From: Buchnera aphidicola (Hyalopterus amygdali)
Lineage (GTDB): Bacteria; Pseudomonadota; Gammaproteobacteria; Enterobacterales; Enterobacteriaceae
NCBI RefSeq assembly: GCF_964059015.1
Contig: NZ_OZ060383.1
Coordinates: forward strand, 62,001-126,000
Direction of reading: 5' to 3'
Length of the DNA: 64,000 bases
A model generated the notes under the pieces. It was not told the origin of the DNA. It saw only the letters and a list, made by a program, of their open reading frames with translations, and ran no database searches. Below are positions 11,967 to 21,066 of this stretch, piece after piece. The position numbers and the translations under genes were made by a program. Position 1 is the stretch's first letter. Every line of letters begins with the position of its first letter.

Positions 11967-12042
11967 TGGTAGGTGATGACGGACTCGAACCGCCGACTTC
12001 CTCCGTGTAAAGGAGGAGCTCTACCAACTGAGCTAATCACCC
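11967..12042 (-). tRNA. tRNA-Val (anticodon TAC)
   Basis: 76 bases including an encoded CCA. The anticodon loop TTTACAC gives TAC. The sequence follows E. coli tRNA-Val1 closely. One oddity is the top acceptor pair: G1 faces U72 (E. coli has C72). It is the first tRNA of the Val-Lys pair, with a good promoter 24 bases upstream. Confidence 0.95.
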
Positions 12043-12065
12043 TTTTTAATAAAATCTGTATTTTT

Positions 12066-12093
12066 ATTCTACAGATAAGAGAGTTAGAGTCAA
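12066..12093 (-). promoter_or_regulatory. Promoter of the tRNA-Val/tRNA-Lys unit
   Basis: On the minus strand TTGACT (12088-12093, five of six to consensus) is followed after 16 bases by TAGAAT (12066-12071, five of six). The start of transcription would fall near 12059, about 17 bases before the tRNA-Val 5' end at 12042. The GC-containing -35 stands out from the background. Confidence 0.6.
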
Positions 12094-12247
12094 TCTTTTT
12101 TTTGAAAAGATTATTTGTTTGTTGTAATTTTAATCATTATGTTGAGATAATAATCTATATTTTAAAAAAAAATTATAAATATTAAACATTATATAGTTAT
12201 ATTATTTTTCTGAGTTGATTAAGTAATAATTTTTAACTAAGGAACAT

Positions 12248-13681
12248 ATGAAAGTAAAAACTCGTTTTGCGCCTAGTCCTACTGGAAACTTACATATTGG
12301 TGGTATTCGTACCGCTCTATATTCTTGGTTATTTGCACGCCACTATAATGGAAAATTTATTCTTCGTATAGAAGATACTGATATTGAACGTTTTAATTCA
12401 GAATCTGTTAATTCTATTTTAAATGGACTAAAATGGTTAGGTTTAAATTGGGATGAAGGTCCTTATTTTCAAACTAAGAGAATAAAAAGATATAAAGAAG
12501 TTATTAATAATATGTTAGACAAGGGTAGTGCTTATAAATGTTTTTGTTCTTCAAAAAAAATAGAGGAAGAAAGGAAAAAACAAATTTCTGAAGGGAAAAA
12601 ACCACGATATAATAGAATGTGTAGAAATTTAGATAACAGCAATGTTTTCAATAAAAAATATGTAATAAGATTTAAAAATCCTATTTCTGGACGAGTAACA
12701 TTTGAGGATAAAGTCAGAGGAACAATTACTTTTGACAACACAGAATTAGATGATTTTATAATTCAACGTTCAAATGGGACACCTACATATAATTTTTGTG
12801 TTGTAATAGATGATTTAGATATGAATATTACTCATGTTATTCGAGGAGAAGATCATATTAACAATACTCCACGACAAATAAATCTTTTAAATTCTTTAAG
12901 TGCTAAAGTACCTATTTATGCTCATGTCTCAATGATTCTTGATGAAGAAGGATGTAAATTTTCTAAAAGAACAAATTCTTTAAGTGTTTTACAATACTAT
13001 AAAGATGGTTTTTTACCTGAAGCATTGCTTAATTATATTATGCGGTTAGGTTGGTCTCATGGCAATCAAGAAATTTTTAGTATTACAGAAATGAAAAAAT
13101 TATTTAATTTAAAACATATTACGAAATCTTCTAGTATCTTTAGTATGAAAAAATTATTTTGGTTAAATAAATACTACATTAATAATCTACCATTAAATTA
13201 CGTATGCAATTATTTAAAAGATTATATAAAAGATGAAAATATTGATATAAAAAATGGACCTAATTTAGAATCTGTTTTCGTTCTTTTAAGAACTCGTCAT
13301 GATACTTTAAAAGAAATTGTTCAATCTTCTAGATATTTTTATGAAGAATTTGAAATATTTAATCAAAAAATATTTGATCAATATTTTATTACAGGAAATG
13401 ATTGTATTTTAGAAAAATTATATAATAAAATAAAAAAAATGTCTATATGGAACAAAGAAAAATTGTCTATAATTATTAATGATGTATGTGTTAAACTTAA
13501 AATGCAATTAAGAGAAATTAACATGTTACTACGTGTTGTATTAACAGGTAGTACGTGTTCACCTAATATAACTTCAGTAGTTTTTTTGATTGGAAGAGAA
13601 AAAACTTTATTAAGGTTAAAACGGGCTATTTCTCTAATTAAAGAAAATACAATTAAAAATAAAATTAAAATAGAAATATAA
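12248..13681 (+). CDS. gltX: Glutamyl-tRNA synthetase
   Basis: GltX charges tRNA-Glu with glutamate. It is a class I synthetase with HIGH-type motif [19 protein letters not shown] at the N-terminus and the KMSKS-type signature [11 protein letters not shown] near residue 240. Its 477 residues compare with 471 in E. coli. The SD AAGGA sits just upstream of the ATG. tRNA-Val/Lys lie on one side and tRNA-Ala on the other, the same setting as E. coli gltX between valU-lysV and alaX-alaW. Confidence 0.97.
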   Translation: MKVKTRFAPSPTGNLHIGGIRTALYSWLFARHYNGKFILRIEDTDIERFNSESVNSILNGLKWLGLNWDEGPYFQTKRIKRYKEVINNMLDKGSAYKCFCSSKKIEEERKKQISEGKKPRYNRMCRNLDNSNVFNKKYVIRFKNPISGRVTFEDKVRGTITFDNTELDDFIIQRSNGTPTYNFCVVIDDLDMNITHVIRGEDHINNTPRQINLLNSLSAKVPIYAHVSMILDEEGCKFSKRTNSLSVLQYYKDGFLPEALLNYIMRLGWSHGNQEIFSITEMKKLFNLKHITKSSSIFSMKKLFWLNKYYINNLPLNYVCNYLKDYIKDENIDIKNGPNLESVFVLLRTRHDTLKEIVQSSRYFYEEFEIFNQKIFDQYFITGNDCILEKLYNKIKKMSIWNKEKLSIIINDVCVKLKMQLREINMLLRVVLTGSTCSPNITSVVFLIGREKTLLRLKRAISLIKENTIKNKIKIEI

Positions 13682-13867
13682 AATTTTTTTTAACTATTAA
13701 TAACTTAGTTATAAAATTTTTAATATATGTTATATTCAATACGATTTTATACAAATAAAACTTATTCTAGATCATTATCTTATACATTTACATATAATCT
13801 TTTTTACATTATAAGTGACACTATAATTAAATTAATTTTTTATACATGATTTTGATGGAAAAATAAA

Positions 13868-13896
13868 TTGACAGAATTCACGTGTTTTTATATTGT
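13868..13896 (+). promoter_or_regulatory. Promoter of tRNA-Ala
   Basis: A perfect -35 TTGACA (13868-13873) is followed after exactly 17 bases by -10 TATTGT (13891-13896). The tRNA-Ala gene begins ten bases later. This is one of the clearest sigma-70 promoters in the window. Confidence 0.75.
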
Positions 13897-13906
13897 AATA
13901 TTTTTT

Positions 13907-13978
13907 GGGGCTATAGCTCAGAGGTAGAGCGCTTGCATGGCATGCAAGATGTCAGCGGTTCGATCCCGCTTAGTTCCA
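13907..13978 (+). tRNA. tRNA-Ala (anticodon GGC)
   Basis: 72 bases very close to E. coli tRNA-Ala(GGC): anticodon arm TTGCATGGCATGCAA and T arm AGCGGTTCGATCCCGCT. The acceptor GGGGCTA/TAGTTCC contains the G3-U70 pair that marks alanine tRNAs, plus an unusual second wobble, G4-U69. The D loop is one base shorter than in E. coli. CCA is not encoded (ACA follows). Confidence 0.96.
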
Positions 13979-14095
13979 ACAGCATTTTTTAAGTATTTAT
14001 AGATTTTTAAAGAATATATATTTTAATTTTAATTTTTATTTAAAAAAATAATAATAAATAAAAAATTTATATATATTTATATATATTTTAAACTT

Positions 14096-14126
14096 CTGTG
14101 CTAAAAAAAATGTAAGTTTAGCACAG
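14096..14126 (-). terminator. Stem-loop after fliE
   Basis: CTGTGCTAAA (14096-14105) pairs perfectly with TTTAGCACAG (14117-14126). It lies 40 bases beyond the fliE stop on the minus strand and also downstream of tRNA-Ala on the plus strand, so it could serve either. The stem has GC content well above the background. Confidence 0.5.
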
Positions 14127-14165
14127 TATCTTAGTTGAAATTTTTTAATGCATAATTAATTCATA

Positions 14166-14471
14166 TTAGATTTGTTGGTTCATAATTTCTTTATATGCCG
14201 AGATAATTTTATTTTTTATTTGTATAGCAAGTTCTATAGAAATAGACGATTTTTGTAGGTCCATCATTATGTTATTTAAAGATATTTTGGAATTATTTAA
14301 CTGAAATTTTTCAATGTTTTTTTTTGAATCATTTTGAATATTACTAATTTCTCCTAATGCTGTTTGAAAATAATTAAAAAAATTATTAGATTCTTTACTT
14401 TTTGTTTTTTTTTTATCTAAGAAATCAATTTTTGTGTAAACATCTTGATTTTGAATGTTATTAATAAACAT
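14166..14471 (-). CDS. fliE: Flagellar basal-body protein FliE
   Basis: FliE joins the MS ring to the proximal rod. It has 101 residues (E. coli 104). The conserved C-terminal block is visible: SISIELAIQIKNKIISAYKE followed by IMNQQI, equivalent to the E. coli [23 protein letters not shown]. It is transcribed away from fliF, the same divergent arrangement as in E. coli. Confidence 0.93.
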   Translation of the reverse strand: MFINNIQNQDVYTKIDFLDKKKTKSKESNNFFNYFQTALGEISNIQNDSKKNIEKFQLNNSKISLNNIMMDLQKSSISIELAIQIKNKIISAYKEIMNQQI

Positions 14472-14637
14472 ATCTTCCTCTTTTTTATTTGATTAAAATA
14501 TTATATTTTTTAAATATCAGTGATTTTGGATATAAATATTTTAATTTCTAATTTATCAGGAAATGTTTTTATTTCAAGTAAAATTTATTTATGATTCAAT
14601 TATATAGTAAGGTTAACTATTAGATTAGGAAGATGTC

Positions 14638-16296
14638 ATGAATTTTAGTGCTGAAGAATCAATTTCAGAAGAGAAAAAAAAATTCAATAATTTTTTATCT
14701 TATTTTTTTAAAAATTCGCGTGTTTTAATTATTTTGTTAGTATTAGCTGTAATTACTACTATTTCAATTTCTATATGGCGTAAATCTCCCGATTATCAAA
14801 TTTTATATAATAATTTGTCTAACGAAGATGGAAAAAAAATTATTGACCAATTAAATCAAATGAAAATTCCTTATAAGTTTTCTGAAGATTCTGGTGAATT
14901 GTTAATTGCTAAAAATAACATCTCTGATGTACGTTTGTTTTTATCTGAACACAACTTACCTCATCGAGGTGTTGGTTATGAAATTTTAGACAAAGAAAAA
15001 TTTGGATTAAGTCAATTTGGTGAACAAATTAATTATCAACGTGCTTTAGAAGGAGAATTGTCTCGTAGTATAGAAAAAATTAACGCTATAAATAACGCAA
15101 AAATACATATAGTTTTACCAAAAAGTTCTTTATTTTTAGAAGATAAAAAAAAACCATCAGCGTCTGTTATTTTAAGTCTTAAATATAATCAATCATTAGA
15201 TCATAATCAAGTGAATGCTATACTACATTTAATTGCTAGTAGTATCTCTGATTTATCTATAGATAATATAACTATTGTAGATCAATTTGGAAAATTATTA
15301 AATAATAAATCATTAGGAGTAAATCAAGATAATGATTTAAAATTAAGATATTCTGAAGAAGTAGAATCTCGTTATAGAAATAGAATTAAAAATATTTTAG
15401 AACCTCTTTTGGGCCTCGGTAATATTTATGCTCAAGTAACTGCACAAATAGATTTTAATGATAAAGAAAAAACACAAGAAAAATATACACCAAATACAAA
15501 TCATAAAAAACAAGCAATACGATCTCGACAAAGTGTAATTAATGATAAAATAAAAACTAAACAAGATTCAGACAAATCAGAATTATTTCCTAAAGAGAAT
15601 CATTTTTTTTCAAATCGTGACTTTATCAGAAAAAAACATGATAAAGATAAAGAAACCAATATTCATAAGAATCTTATTAATTCAAATTCCACTATAAGTC
15701 ATGATAATACAATTAACTATGAATTAAACCATACAATATCTCATACAAAAATGAATGTAGGAGAAGTTAAAAGATTATCAGCTGCTGTCATAGTTAATTT
15801 TGTTAAAAATAAAAATGGAAAATTAATACCTCTAACTATAGAACAGATAAAAAATATTAAAAAATTAGTATGTGAAGCGATAGGATATTCTAAAATTAGA
15901 GGAGATACTGTACACATTGTCAATGAATCTTTTTTTAAAAAAGATCAAAATTCTCCTATTCAAGTATTAAATTATTCCGATAAATCTATTTTTTCAAATC
16001 CTTTTTTTATTATAACACCATGGTGTCTTTCTTTTGTATTTCTTGTCTTTTTTATAAAAAAAGTTTTTTTCTCTTCTTCCTCTCATAATTCTAAAAATAC
16101 TATTCAAAATTACGAATTATCTAATCGTGAGAGAAGCGAAGATATAAATAAAACAGAGAACATTCACGATCAATTAAAAGATTCAAAAAACATGAATACA
16201 ACAGATAAATTAATTCATCAAATTTGTAATATATCTAATCAAAATCCACGTATTATAGCGTCGATTATTCGTCAATGGATGAGTGATAAAAAATGA
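14638..16296 (+). CDS. fliF: Flagellar MS-ring protein FliF
   Basis: FliF forms the membrane ring that houses the flagellar export gate. The 552 residues equal the E. coli length. An N-terminal membrane segment (VLIILLVLAVITTISISIW) is followed by ring-building domains (EGELSRSIEKI...AKIHIVLPKSSLF), a low-complexity middle, a second membrane segment (WCLSFVFLVFFIKKVFF), and a FliG-binding tail PRIIASIIRQWMSDKK. The SD AGGA lies just before the ATG. It overlaps fliG by four bases (ATGA), indicating translational coupling. Confidence 0.96.
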   Translation: MNFSAEESISEEKKKFNNFLSYFFKNSRVLIILLVLAVITTISISIWRKSPDYQILYNNLSNEDGKKIIDQLNQMKIPYKFSEDSGELLIAKNNISDVRLFLSEHNLPHRGVGYEILDKEKFGLSQFGEQINYQRALEGELSRSIEKINAINNAKIHIVLPKSSLFLEDKKKPSASVILSLKYNQSLDHNQVNAILHLIASSISDLSIDNITIVDQFGKLLNNKSLGVNQDNDLKLRYSEEVESRYRNRIKNILEPLLGLGNIYAQVTAQIDFNDKEKTQEKYTPNTNHKKQAIRSRQSVINDKIKTKQDSDKSELFPKENHFFSNRDFIRKKHDKDKETNIHKNLINSNSTISHDNTINYELNHTISHTKMNVGEVKRLSAAVIVNFVKNKNGKLIPLTIEQIKNIKKLVCEAIGYSKIRGDTVHIVNESFFKKDQNSPIQVLNYSDKSIFSNPFFIITPWCLSFVFLVFFIKKVFFSSSSHNSKNTIQNYELSNRERSEDINKTENIHDQLKDSKNMNTTDKLIHQICNISNQNPRIIASIIRQWMSDKK

Positions 16297-17288
16297 CTTT
16301 AAATGGTACTAAGAAAAGTGCACTTTTATTAATGTCAATAGGAGCTGATCAAGCATCAGAGGTATTAAAACATTTAACTCCTTTTGAAGTGCAAGAGTTA
16401 GTTACTTCTATGATTAATATTCATCAATTTTCTAATGAAACATTAAATACTGTATTACAGGAGTGTTATAGTATTTTTTTAAAAAAAAATAATTCACTAT
16501 CTTATAGTGATGAGAATTATATTAGTGATGTTTTAAATAAAACTTTAGGTGAGAAAAAAGGCAGTATATTATTTAATGAAATGTTAGAAATTCGAACTAT
16601 TAAAAATGGGATTAAAAAATTTAATTCTATGGAACCAAAGAAATTAGTTGATTTATTGAAAAAAGAACATCCTCAGATTTTAACAACAATCCTTATATAT
16701 TTAAAAAAAAGTCAAGCAGCTAAAGTTCTTTCACTTTTAAATGAAGAAAAACGTGCTGAAATTATTTTGAGAATTACAAAATTTAACGGAATTAAAGAGT
16801 CTAATTTGACTGATTTAAAAAAAATAATTAATAATTTATTACAAAGAAAAAATTTACTTTCTTCAGAAGAAGGTGGTATAAAAACTGCTGTTAAAATTTT
16901 AAATTATCTGAAAATAGAATATGAAAAAGACATTTTAAAAAAAATTAATATGTCGGATAAAAATTTGAATCGCAAACTTATTAAAGAAATGTTTTTATTT
17001 GATAATATAATTAATACAGATGATAAATATATTCAATGTCTTATCAAAAATATAGAAAGAGAAAAATTATACATTGCACTTAAAGGTACTAGTTTATTAG
17101 TAAGAAAAAAATTTTTTAAAAATATGAACGAAGAACAAGCAAAAAAATTATCTGCATGTTTAGAAAAAAAATCTTATATTTCCAACATTGCTATAAAAAA
17201 TGAACAAAAGTTAATTTTAATGATATTGAAAAACATTTTACATCATGGTTTTTTTAAAGAAAAAAATTTAGGAAAATATTATGTCTAA
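16293..17288 (+). CDS. fliG: Flagellar switch protein FliG, torque residues lost
   Basis: FliG links the MS ring to the FliM/FliN C ring and in motile bacteria contacts the stator. It has 331 residues, the same as E. coli, so numbering is direct. The armadillo and middle domains are recognisable (EHPQIL... aligns with the EHPQ motif). Of the five charged residues that generate torque in E. coli (K264, R281, D288, D289, R297), only K264 remains (IALKG). Positions 281, 288, 289 and 297 read E, A, C and S. The rest of the C-domain fold is conserved (NEQKLILMILKNIL). This fits a structural protein in a basal body that does not rotate. Confidence 0.95.
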   Translation: MTLNGTKKSALLLMSIGADQASEVLKHLTPFEVQELVTSMINIHQFSNETLNTVLQECYSIFLKKNNSLSYSDENYISDVLNKTLGEKKGSILFNEMLEIRTIKNGIKKFNSMEPKKLVDLLKKEHPQILTTILIYLKKSQAAKVLSLLNEEKRAEIILRITKFNGIKESNLTDLKKIINNLLQRKNLLSSEEGGIKTAVKILNYLKIEYEKDILKKINMSDKNLNRKLIKEMFLFDNIINTDDKYIQCLIKNIEREKLYIALKGTSLLVRKKFFKNMNEEQAKKLSACLEKKSYISNIAIKNEQKLILMILKNILHHGFFKEKNLGKYYV

Positions 17289-17967
17289 TGTAGATATAAA
17301 AGAGTCCAATGCAGATATAAAAAAAATTTGGAAATTATGGTATCCAAAAGAAACATTTTTAAAAAAATCAAAAAATAATAAAATTTTTTTTTCGAACTTA
17401 CATGGTTTAACAGAAAAAGATTTCTGCATAGATCTTAAAGATAAAAAAAATTTTGATCAATTAGAGAAAAAAAATGAAATAAAATCATGTTCTTTTAATA
17501 AAGAATCATATAATTTAGGTTTTAGCGACGGTATAAAAAAACAAGAAGAAAAAAATATTATATTAGATCATAAATTGAATGCATTGTTTTTAAAGTTTGA
17601 TGTTGCTATTTCTTTATTTGATAAAATGTTGTATACCCGTTTATTAAAAACAGTTTTAATTATTTCTTCTTATGTAATTGGTAAAAACATTAAATTTGAT
17701 AAATCAATTTTATTAAAAAAAATAAAAAACATTATGAATAACGATAATTTCTTTTTGAAAAAAACACAATTAATTATTCATCCTAATAATAAAAAGATAC
17801 TAAAAAAAATTATAGAGAATTCTGTTCATAGCAATAAATTAGAATTATACTATGATGATAGTATAGATATAAATGGTTGTAAAATTCGTTCAGAAAATGG
17901 TGATGTAGATAATACTATTGATGCTAGATGGAAAGAGATATGTCGTCTTGTGTCAGAGGAATCCTAA
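17281..17967 (+). CDS. fliH: Flagellar export ATPase regulator FliH
   Basis: FliH binds the export ATPase FliI and docks it at the C ring. The 228 residues are similar to the E. coli protein. It starts with the characteristic Trp-rich N-terminus (IKKIWKLWYPKE), which in E. coli contacts FlhA/FliN, and continues with a Lys-rich middle and a C-terminal FliI-binding region. It overlaps fliG by eight bases and shares TAATG with fliI. Sequence similarity is low in the middle; position and ends make the call. Confidence 0.9.
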   Translation: MSNVDIKESNADIKKIWKLWYPKETFLKKSKNNKIFFSNLHGLTEKDFCIDLKDKKNFDQLEKKNEIKSCSFNKESYNLGFSDGIKKQEEKNIILDHKLNALFLKFDVAISLFDKMLYTRLLKTVLIISSYVIGKNIKFDKSILLKKIKNIMNNDNFFLKKTQLIIHPNNKKILKKIIENSVHSNKLELYYDDSIDINGCKIRSENGDVDNTIDARWKEICRLVSEES

Positions 17968-19334
17968 TGGAATCAAGATTTTTTAAATTATTAAATAATG
18001 TTTCTTCTTTTGAAAAAAAAATTAACAATTTATCTGATAATATTTTATGTGGTCATCTTGTTGCTATTAATGGTTTTGTTTTAGAAGTAATAGGGTTAAA
18101 AGCACCAATTGGTGCTCAATGTTTTATTGAAAGAATAATAGATGGGAAAATATTGAACATCAATGCTGAAGTAGTCAGTTTTAAAAGAGAAAAAACGCTT
18201 TTATTTGCTTTTGAGGAAACTTATGGTGTTTTTCCTGGATCACGAGTATTTGTAAAATCTAATAAAAAAGATGTCAATTGTATTGCAAAAAAAATTCCAT
18301 TAGGAATGGAATTATTAGGAAGAGTTTTAAATGGTAAAGGAATACCTTTAGACGGTTTACCTCATTTAGATCCGAAATGTTTTTCAGTTGTAAAAAATAA
18401 TATCATTAATCCATTACATAGAAAACCAATTAGTGAAATTTTAGATACTGGAATACGAGCTATTAATGCTCTTATAACTATAGGAAGAGGACAAAGAATA
18501 GGAATTTTTTCTGGTTCGGGTATGGGTAAAAGTATTTTATTAGGAATGATGGCGAAATATACAAAGGCTGATATAGTAGTAATCGGTTTAATTGGAGAAA
18601 GAGGACGAGAAGTAAAAGATTTTATAGAAAATATATTGGGAAAAAATGGACTGTCTCGTTCTGTTGTTATTGCAGCTCCAGCTGACGTTTCTCCTTTATT
18701 ACAAGTAGAAGCGGCGTCATATACTACTAGTATCGCCGAATATTTTCGTAATAAATCCAAACATGTTTTATTAATTATGGATTCTCTAACTCGTTATGCA
18801 ATGGCGCAAAGAGAAGTTGCATTGTCTTTAGGAGAATTACCTGTATCAAAAGGATATCCATCTTCTATTTTTTCAAAAATTCCTATTTTAGTGGAACGTA
18901 CAGGAAATTCAAATAATCATGGTTCTATTACTGCATTTTATACAGTATTAACTGAGAATGAAGATGATTACCAACAAGATCCTATTTCTCATATTTGTCG
19001 TTCTATATTAGATGGTCACATTATATTATCTCGATATTATGCAGATTTAGGACATTATCCAGCAATTGATATTGAATCTTCTATTAGTCGTGTAATGCCT
19101 AATATTATTAGTAGTAAACAATATTTACAAGCATGTTATTTTAAAAAGTTAGTATCTTCTTATCAAAGAAATAAAGATTTAATAAATATTGGTGCTTATT
19201 TAAAAGGTACCGATTCGGTTTTAGATCATGCGATTAAAATATGGCCTACTTTAGAAACATTTTTACAGCAAAAACAAAATGAAAAAAGTAGTTATTCATC
19301 TTCTTATAAAGAATTAAATAAAATATTTGTTTAA
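17967..19334 (+). CDS. fliI: Flagellum-specific export ATPase FliI
   Basis: FliI is the hexameric ATPase of the flagellar type III export system, related to the F1 beta subunit. I start it at MESRFFKLLNN, preceded by the SD AGAGGA and overlapping the fliH stop as TAATG. That gives 455 residues (E. coli 457). The frame is open for 13 codons upstream, inside fliH. The Walker A GSGMGKS is at about residues 183-189, Walker B is in HVLLIMDSLTRYAMAQRE, and SKGYPSSIFSKIP follows. No active-site loss is visible. Confidence 0.96.
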   Translation: MESRFFKLLNNVSSFEKKINNLSDNILCGHLVAINGFVLEVIGLKAPIGAQCFIERIIDGKILNINAEVVSFKREKTLLFAFEETYGVFPGSRVFVKSNKKDVNCIAKKIPLGMELLGRVLNGKGIPLDGLPHLDPKCFSVVKNNIINPLHRKPISEILDTGIRAINALITIGRGQRIGIFSGSGMGKSILLGMMAKYTKADIVVIGLIGERGREVKDFIENILGKNGLSRSVVIAAPADVSPLLQVEAASYTTSIAEYFRNKSKHVLLIMDSLTRYAMAQREVALSLGELPVSKGYPSSIFSKIPILVERTGNSNNHGSITAFYTVLTENEDDYQQDPISHICRSILDGHIILSRYYADLGHYPAIDIESSISRVMPNIISSKQYLQACYFKKLVSSYQRNKDLINIGAYLKGTDSVLDHAIKIWPTLETFLQQKQNEKSSYSSSYKELNKIFV

Positions 19335-19370
19335 ACTTGTTTTATTTTACTTTTAATAGGATATTTATTA

Positions 19371-19820
19371 ATGAAATATAAAAAAATTTCATACTCTATA
19401 TTAGAAGATATAGAAAAAAAAAATATAGAAAAACATAAGATAAATATTAAAATTTTATATCTTCAAAGAGAAAAATATATTCAACAATTAAAATTATTAA
19501 TAAATTATAGAAGCGAATATGTAAATAGGTTAAAGAATAAAATCAATTCAGGAATATATATATATGAATGGAATAACTATAATGATTTTATTTTTATCTT
19601 GTACCTTCTTATTGAAAACAATCAATTAATTATTAAAAAAAATAAAAAACAAGTTAAAGAAAGTTTAAAAAAATGGTCTCAAAATCAAATTAAGTTAAAA
19701 ACATGGGATTATTTAAATAATAAATATAAAAAACATTTAATCAATAAAAAATTATTGAGAGAGCAATTAACTTTAGATGAATTTTGTATTGCTAAAGATA
19801 TTTCAAAAAGGAATTTATAA
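19371..19820 (+). CDS. fliJ: Flagellar export chaperone FliJ
   Basis: FliJ is a coiled-coil protein that sits in the centre of the FliI hexamer, like the gamma subunit of F1. The 149 residues (E. coli 147) are nearly all predicted helix with heptad-like spacing. Conservation is weak, as usual for FliJ. The assignment rests on length, composition and its place between fliI and fliK, two bases before fliK. Confidence 0.82.
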   Translation: MKYKKISYSILEDIEKKNIEKHKINIKILYLQREKYIQQLKLLINYRSEYVNRLKNKINSGIYIYEWNNYNDFIFILYLLIENNQLIIKKNKKQVKESLKKWSQNQIKLKTWDYLNNKYKKHLINKKLLREQLTLDEFCIAKDISKRNL

Positions 19821-19822
19821 CA

Positions 19823-20955
19823 ATGTTAACAAAGCTTAATCATTTATTTTCAGATAAAAGATCATTACCTAATAAGGTTTCTTATTTAACTTCTTCAAAT
19901 AATTTTTGTAAATCTATATTTGATGAATTAAAAAAACACTTAATTAAAAAAGAAATAGAATTTGATAATACTTCTACTAAAAAAAAAAAGATGATACTGA
20001 AAAAATTACCTATAATTTTATTATTGCTAATTTAATACATGTTTTAAGAAAAAAAGATACTATATTAAAATATAATATTAAAAATATTAACAAAAATAAA
20101 GTGATGAAAGAAAAAAAGTTCGATAATAATATTGAGTTAAAATTTCATCAATGTAGAAAAATTAAAAAAAATAATAATATTAAAAAAAATAAAACGTATA
20201 AAAAAATTTTTATTCATGACATCTTTAAAAAATCAATAGTTATGCAAAGTCAATTAAATAAATTAAAAGAAGTTAAAAAAAATAATATATTTAGTAATTT
20301 GAAAAATAATTTTTTATCAAAGATAAATCATATTTATAATAAAAAAAATAATACAAAAATTTTAAAAAATGATGATAACTCATTCTTTTTTAAAGAAACT
20401 AAAAATAAAAAATTTAACACTCTTTTATTTAAAAATTTTAATAAAGAAAATAGTTCAATTCAAAATATAAATATTTTTAAAGATATAAATAAAACAAAAA
20501 ATTTTCAATACGATGTCAATTTTATTGAATTTTCTCATTTAGAAAAAAATGATGAATGGAAAAAAGCAATTAGTCAGCAAGTATTATTATCTATTGCAAA
20601 TAAAGAAAATAAAGCAGAAATACATTTTAAACCGGAATACCTAAGTCCTATAAATATAAAAATTAAAATAAAAAATGATAAGGCGATGTTGAATTTTATT
20701 TCTAATCATAATGAGATTAAAACTTTTTTAAAAGATTCTATTCCATTTTTACAAAGTGAATTAATTAAAAATGGTATTAAATTAGACAAAATTAATATTT
20801 GTAAACCTGGTTTTGAAGAAAAAAAAATTTCTGAAAAGAATATAAGTTCAATGAAAAATTATGTTTATGAAAAATGGAAATCAAAAAATATTTTTATATT
20901 CCAAAAAAATGATACTGAATGCATTGATCATCAATATATTGATATGTATATTTAA
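19823..20955 (+). pseudogene. fliK: Flagellar hook-length control protein FliK, frame broken in an A11 tract (possibly slippage-rescued)
   Basis: FliK measures hook length and switches export specificity. Here it is split into two frames. The first runs from the ATG at 19823 to a stop at 20035. At 19979-19989 there is a run of 11 A. One more A would carry the N-terminal frame into the second frame, which is open from there (KKKDDTEKITYNFIIANLI...) to the stop at 20955, giving about 377 residues. The C-terminal Flg_hook domain is preserved: AEIHFKPEYLSPINIKIKIK... and KTFLKDSIPFLQSELIKNG... The intact downstream frame suggests a recent lesion, or rescue by RNA polymerase slippage at the A tract. 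A sequencing miscount in the homopolymer is a third possibility. Confidence 0.85.
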
Positions 20956-21044
20956 ATAGTATAAAAAATTCATTTATTTTTAATAGGACTTTAATTTATT
21001 CTTATCCTAAAATATAGGCAATGAAAATAACATTTTGATTACTT

Positions 21045-21059
21045 TCACCTATGAGGTGA
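21045..21059 (+). promoter_or_regulatory. Hairpin enclosing the fliM Shine-Dalgarno
   Basis: TCACCT (21045-21050) and AGGTGA (21054-21059) form a perfect six-pair hairpin with the three-base loop ATG. AGGTGA is the ribosome-binding site of fliM, seven bases before its ATG, so the hairpin would hide it. The spacer from fliK to fliM is 111 bases. E. coli fliL would be here and is absent. Confidence 0.45.
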
Positions 21060-21066
21060 TTTATAA

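Noticed and set aside
11849..12040. Open frame on the minus strand over the Val and Lys tRNA genes
   Set aside because: The translation is just tRNA sequence read as protein (the familiar LAQLVEQ pattern); the tRNAs explain the region.
20036..20103. Treating the second fliK frame as an independent gene starting at GTG/ATG near 20101
   Set aside because: The frame is open upstream right back to the A11 tract and continues the N-terminal frame, so one disrupted gene is the simpler reading.
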